Of a stretch of 36,506 nt of DNA, positions 34,817 to 36,506 are shown piece by piece. A model generated the notes under the pieces. The model was not told where the DNA came from. It did not search any database and saw only the letters and a list, made by a program, of their open reading frames with translations. The stretch lies in assembly GCF_030315685.1 (NCBI RefSeq), contig NZ_JASXSI010000035.1, forward strand, positions 1 to 36,506, in the 5' to 3' direction. Origin of the DNA: Gordonia sp. ABSL11-1. Lineage in GTDB: Bacteria > Actinomycetota > Actinomycetes > Mycobacteriales > Mycobacteriaceae. The position numbers were made by a program, and so were the translations under genes. Each line of letters starts with the position of its first letter. The stretch's first letter is position 1.

Positions 34817-35213
34817 TCGCATGAGCGACACGGGCGGGGTAGGTGATGCCGCCGTAGACGTTGTCCAGCAGATCGCTATCGGCGGTGCCGTGCACCACAA
34901 CACCGCGCGGCTGCCGGCCCAGCGTCGGGAACGGGATCTTGATCGGCAGGCGCAGCGATTGACCCGAGCCGAGCACAGGAATCTGGCGTCCGTACCCCCA
35001 GTTCGAGACGAAGCCGTTGACAGGACTCCGCGGGCTTCACCGCCGGAGTTGGCCACGGTCAGGTTCACGGACTTGCCGGTGGCATCGCAATTGCCACGAC
35101 GTCACCGCCACGCTCAGATTCGGAGTCGGCGCGGCGACACCGAAACCTGTTCCGGCGGTCAGTAGTCCAGCGGCGACCGCTACTGATCCGATGGTGACGA
35201 TCGTTCGGCGCAT
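34806..35213 (-). pseudogene. Secreted small protein gene with two compensating frameshifts
   Basis: From ATG 35213 (AGGAGACGCGTG upstream) the frame gives a clear signal peptide, MRRTIVTIGSVAVAAGLLTA and GTGFGVAA, then PTPNLSVAVTS. It soon reaches a stop. One frame over, the sequence continues as GNCDATGKSVNLTVANSGGEARG, and then the original frame resumes as NGFVSNWGYGRQIPVLGSG, LRLPIKIPFPTLGRQPRGV and LLDNVYGGITYPARVAHAIS, ending at 34806. The two shifts lie near 35094-35102 and 35018-35026 and cancel (408 bases in all, 136 codons). It is either a recent pseudogene or an intact exported protein of about 135 residues with sequencing errors. Family not recognised. Confidence 0.6.
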
Positions 35214-35336
35214 CACGCGTCTCCTGCTTCAGGCGACAGTCCTTCACGCCCCCTCACCCCGGTTCTGCCATGGGAGTCCGTTACAGTGCGATCCCAACAT
35301 CCTTCGAACGTAGGACAGGACATCGACGACCCCGGA

Positions 35337-35463
35337 CTTCCCGTGAGACCACCGGCGCCACAGACTCCTCACTGTGCGGCATGCCCGAGCTCAACATGAG
35401 AGTCACGTGAGCGGACCGACGAGTGGATAATCCACTTACCGCCGCTCCTGGGTGACTCTCATG
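35337..35463. repeat. Palindromic repeat, copy 3 (GTGGATAATCCAC core)
   Basis: The outer arms CATGAGAGTCAC (35395-35406) and GTGACTCTCATG (35452-35463) are perfect 12-bp inverted repeats. The inner AGTGGATAATCCACT has 7-bp arms; beyond it the pairing is weaker than in copies 1 and 2. The left flank 35337-35362 matches copy 1 at 22 of 26 bases. Confidence 0.85.
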
Positions 35464-35672
35464 CGGATCGCCCCACGCCGTGATTGGGCTATCCGCGGTC
35501 ATCACCCCTGGGGCGGCCACGCGAGAGGCGCCACCGCGGCTCGTCGAAGGCATCGGGAAGACGATGCGCGCCTTCTTGTTCCGAGTACTCCCCCCTGCGG
35601 TGGTCGACGGCGCCATGGCCCTGCGAGGCTGACCGTTCACAACAGCCTCGTTCGCATCAACACCCGCATACA

Positions 35673-35687
35673 GACACTAGTAGTGTC
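35673..35687. promoter_or_regulatory. 15-nt palindrome, candidate operator
   Basis: GACACTAGTAGTGTC has perfect 7-bp arms around one central base and ends 9 bases before the ATG of the short ORF. It probably overlaps the promoter, so a repressor site is plausible. No cognate regulator lies next to it. Confidence 0.5.
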
Positions 35688-35696
35688 CGCAGCATC

Positions 35697-35867
35697 ATGG
35701 ACAATGTCGAGATATCGCGCATCGGCCCGGCCGACGAGGCTCGTGAACACCGGATCGCACGAATCGGTGCTCTCGGCACCTCGACCCTGCCGAGGGCTGA
35801 TCGAGCCTCAGCCGGACCGCACCCTTCTCCCGTAGAGCACGCCCGCAAGGGGATGCGCGATGAGTGA
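35697..35867 (+). CDS. Short ORF (56 codons) coupled to the membrane protein
   Basis: The frame encodes MDNVEISRIGPADEAREHRI and continues to a charged C-terminus HARKGMRDE; it is soluble and has no Cys. Its stop overlaps the start of the next gene by 8 bases, and it begins just after a palindrome, which supports real translation as the first gene of a two-gene unit. It may instead be a leader whose translation couples to the downstream gene. No family recognised. Confidence 0.5.
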   Translation: MDNVEISRIGPADEAREHRIARIGALGTSTLPRADRASAGPHPSPVEHARKGMRDE

Positions 35868-36408
35868 TGAGACACCGAACGTGCCGCCTCCTGGAGACAA
35901 CACCCGGCGACGACAGATCGCGAGGGCGGCAGGACTCGTCGGCGACCTGGCGTGGTGGTTGTTCGTGGTCTCCTCGTTGATCGCCGGTGGCGTGAACTGG
36001 TGGAGTCCACGATATCCGGGATCCGTGTCCTTCAGCGACAGCATCCGCGTCTATTGCATGGACACAAGCCCGCTCGGATCGGAGAACGCCGAAAGCCGCT
36101 GTCTGTTCAATACTTCCGGATTCGGCGCAGACAATCTGTTCGCTGACCTCGCCCTCTGCTCGATCGTCGGGATCGTTGTCGCCGTCCTCGCCGCCGCGGT
36201 ACAGAGCTGGGCGACAGGCCTACTGGTTCCAGGCGTGCTCAACGTCGCCGTTCCGCTGATCGGCTACGTGCTGTTCCTCGCCGCGACCCCCGGAGGATTC
36301 GGCGGACAGTGGATGCGCCCAGTGGTCGCGCTTGTCATCATCTTCGTGGCTGTGGTGCTACGAGAGATGTGGGCCAGACGTTTCCGGACTCGCTACCTGC
36401 AGGCGTAG
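35860..36408 (+). CDS. Small membrane protein of unknown function
   Basis: The 182-residue protein has a polar Pro-rich N-terminus, then four likely helices: LAWWLFVVSSLIAGGVNW (about 30-47), ALCSIVGIVVAVLAAAV (about 97-113), VLNVAVPLIGYVLFLAA (about 125-141) and PVVALVIIFVAVVL (about 153-166). Between the first two is an extracytoplasmic loop with two Cys (YCMDT and RCLFN) that could be disulfide-linked. The C-terminus is basic (MWARRFRTRY), consistent with a cytoplasmic end. It overlaps the upstream short ORF. Family not recognised. Confidence 0.75.
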   Translation: MSDETPNVPPPGDNTRRRQIARAAGLVGDLAWWLFVVSSLIAGGVNWWSPRYPGSVSFSDSIRVYCMDTSPLGSENAESRCLFNTSGFGADNLFADLALCSIVGIVVAVLAAAVQSWATGLLVPGVLNVAVPLIGYVLFLAATPGGFGGQWMRPVVALVIIFVAVVLREMWARRFRTRYLQA

Positions 36409-36414
36409 GCGGCG

Positions 36415-36462
36415 GGGAGCGCTCGATCGGAAGTCGAGTACGTCGAGGCCATGAGCGCTCCC
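36415..36462. repeat. Inverted repeat after the membrane protein gene
   Basis: GGGAGCGCTC (36415-36424) and GAGCGCTCCC (36453-36462) are perfect 10-bp inverted repeats separated by 28 bases, starting 7 bases after the stop codon. It may form the base of a terminator hairpin together with the following palindrome. Confidence 0.5.
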
Positions 36463-36468
36463 GACGGC

Positions 36469-36502
36469 CTCAACCGCAACGCGGATCCGCGTTGCGGTTG
36501 AG
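36469..36502. terminator. Perfect 34-nt palindrome, likely bidirectional terminator
   Basis: CTCAACCGCAACGCGGA followed directly by its exact reverse complement. As RNA it would form a hairpin of about 15 bp with a GATC loop. Position after a gene end favours transcription termination, probably for both strands; no U-tract is visible before the window ends. Confidence 0.65.
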
Positions 36503-36506
36503 AGAT

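Larger units (their letters stand above)
35214..35696. other. Intergenic gap holding repeat copy 3
   Basis: No gene is supported here. The region contains the third palindromic repeat (35337-35463) and, at its right end, the promoter-proximal palindrome of the next operon. Open frames crossing it on both strands are chance frames through the repeat. Confidence 0.5.

Overview
The window reads as chromosomal DNA from a high-GC, mycolic-acid-type actinobacterium, most likely Gordonia or a close relative (Rhodococcus, Mycobacterium). The evidence is GC-rich codon use, frequent GTG starts, stop/start overlaps of the ATGA/GTGA type, a fused ABC exporter of the Rv0194 type, a 13E12-type DUF222-HNH gene, and a sulfur operon with a DszB-family desulfinase. 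The genus is inferred from gene content only. No rRNA, tRNA, CRISPR array or complete insertion sequence was seen.

Layout. 1-5.4 kb: sparse genes on the minus strand: a secreted small protein, a membrane-anchored beta-propeller protein, a TmrB-like P-loop ATPase and a Trp/Pro-rich protein of unknown function, with long gene-poor gaps. 5.4-13.3 kb: an eight-gene minus-strand operon for organosulfur use. It encodes an SsuA/SsuC/SsuB-like importer, a DszB-like desulfinase, two FMNH2-dependent LLM monooxygenases (one SsuD-like), a class II aldolase-like protein and a cytosolic SsuA-fold protein. 13.4-18.1 kb: a fused four-domain ABC exporter with one degenerate ATPase site, divergent from an IclR regulator. 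18.1-19.0 kb: gene debris, comprising a TetR regulator that has lost its DNA-binding domain but keeps a perfect 17-bp operator-like palindrome, and a frameshifted gene remnant ending at a repeat element. 19.0-22.6 kb: an ABC-2 type exporter pair and the DUF222-HNH gene.

22.9-31.7 kb looks like a polysaccharide island: an exported GH26-like glycoside hydrolase with a coupled partner, an OafA-type acyltransferase fused to an SGNH domain, a cellulose-synthase-like GT2, a secreted lipase-like lipoprotein and a membrane-anchored SGNH-like protein. 31.8-36.5 kb: a short-chain dehydrogenase, an ABC half-exporter, a secreted-protein gene with two compensating frameshifts, and a short ORF overlapping a small membrane protein gene. 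The window ends with a perfect 34-nt palindrome.

Two signals stand out. The first is the sulfur operon: the desulfinase keeps the Cys, His and RxGG residues of DszB, but its partners are SsuD-like rather than DszA/DszC, which suggests an uncharacterised desulfurization route. The second is a three-copy palindromic repeat at about 3.0, 18.9 and 35.4 kb with a conserved GTGGATWATCCAC core; in two copies the flanking arms differ in sequence yet still pair. All assignments come from reading the sequence and from memory of protein families; no database search was run.
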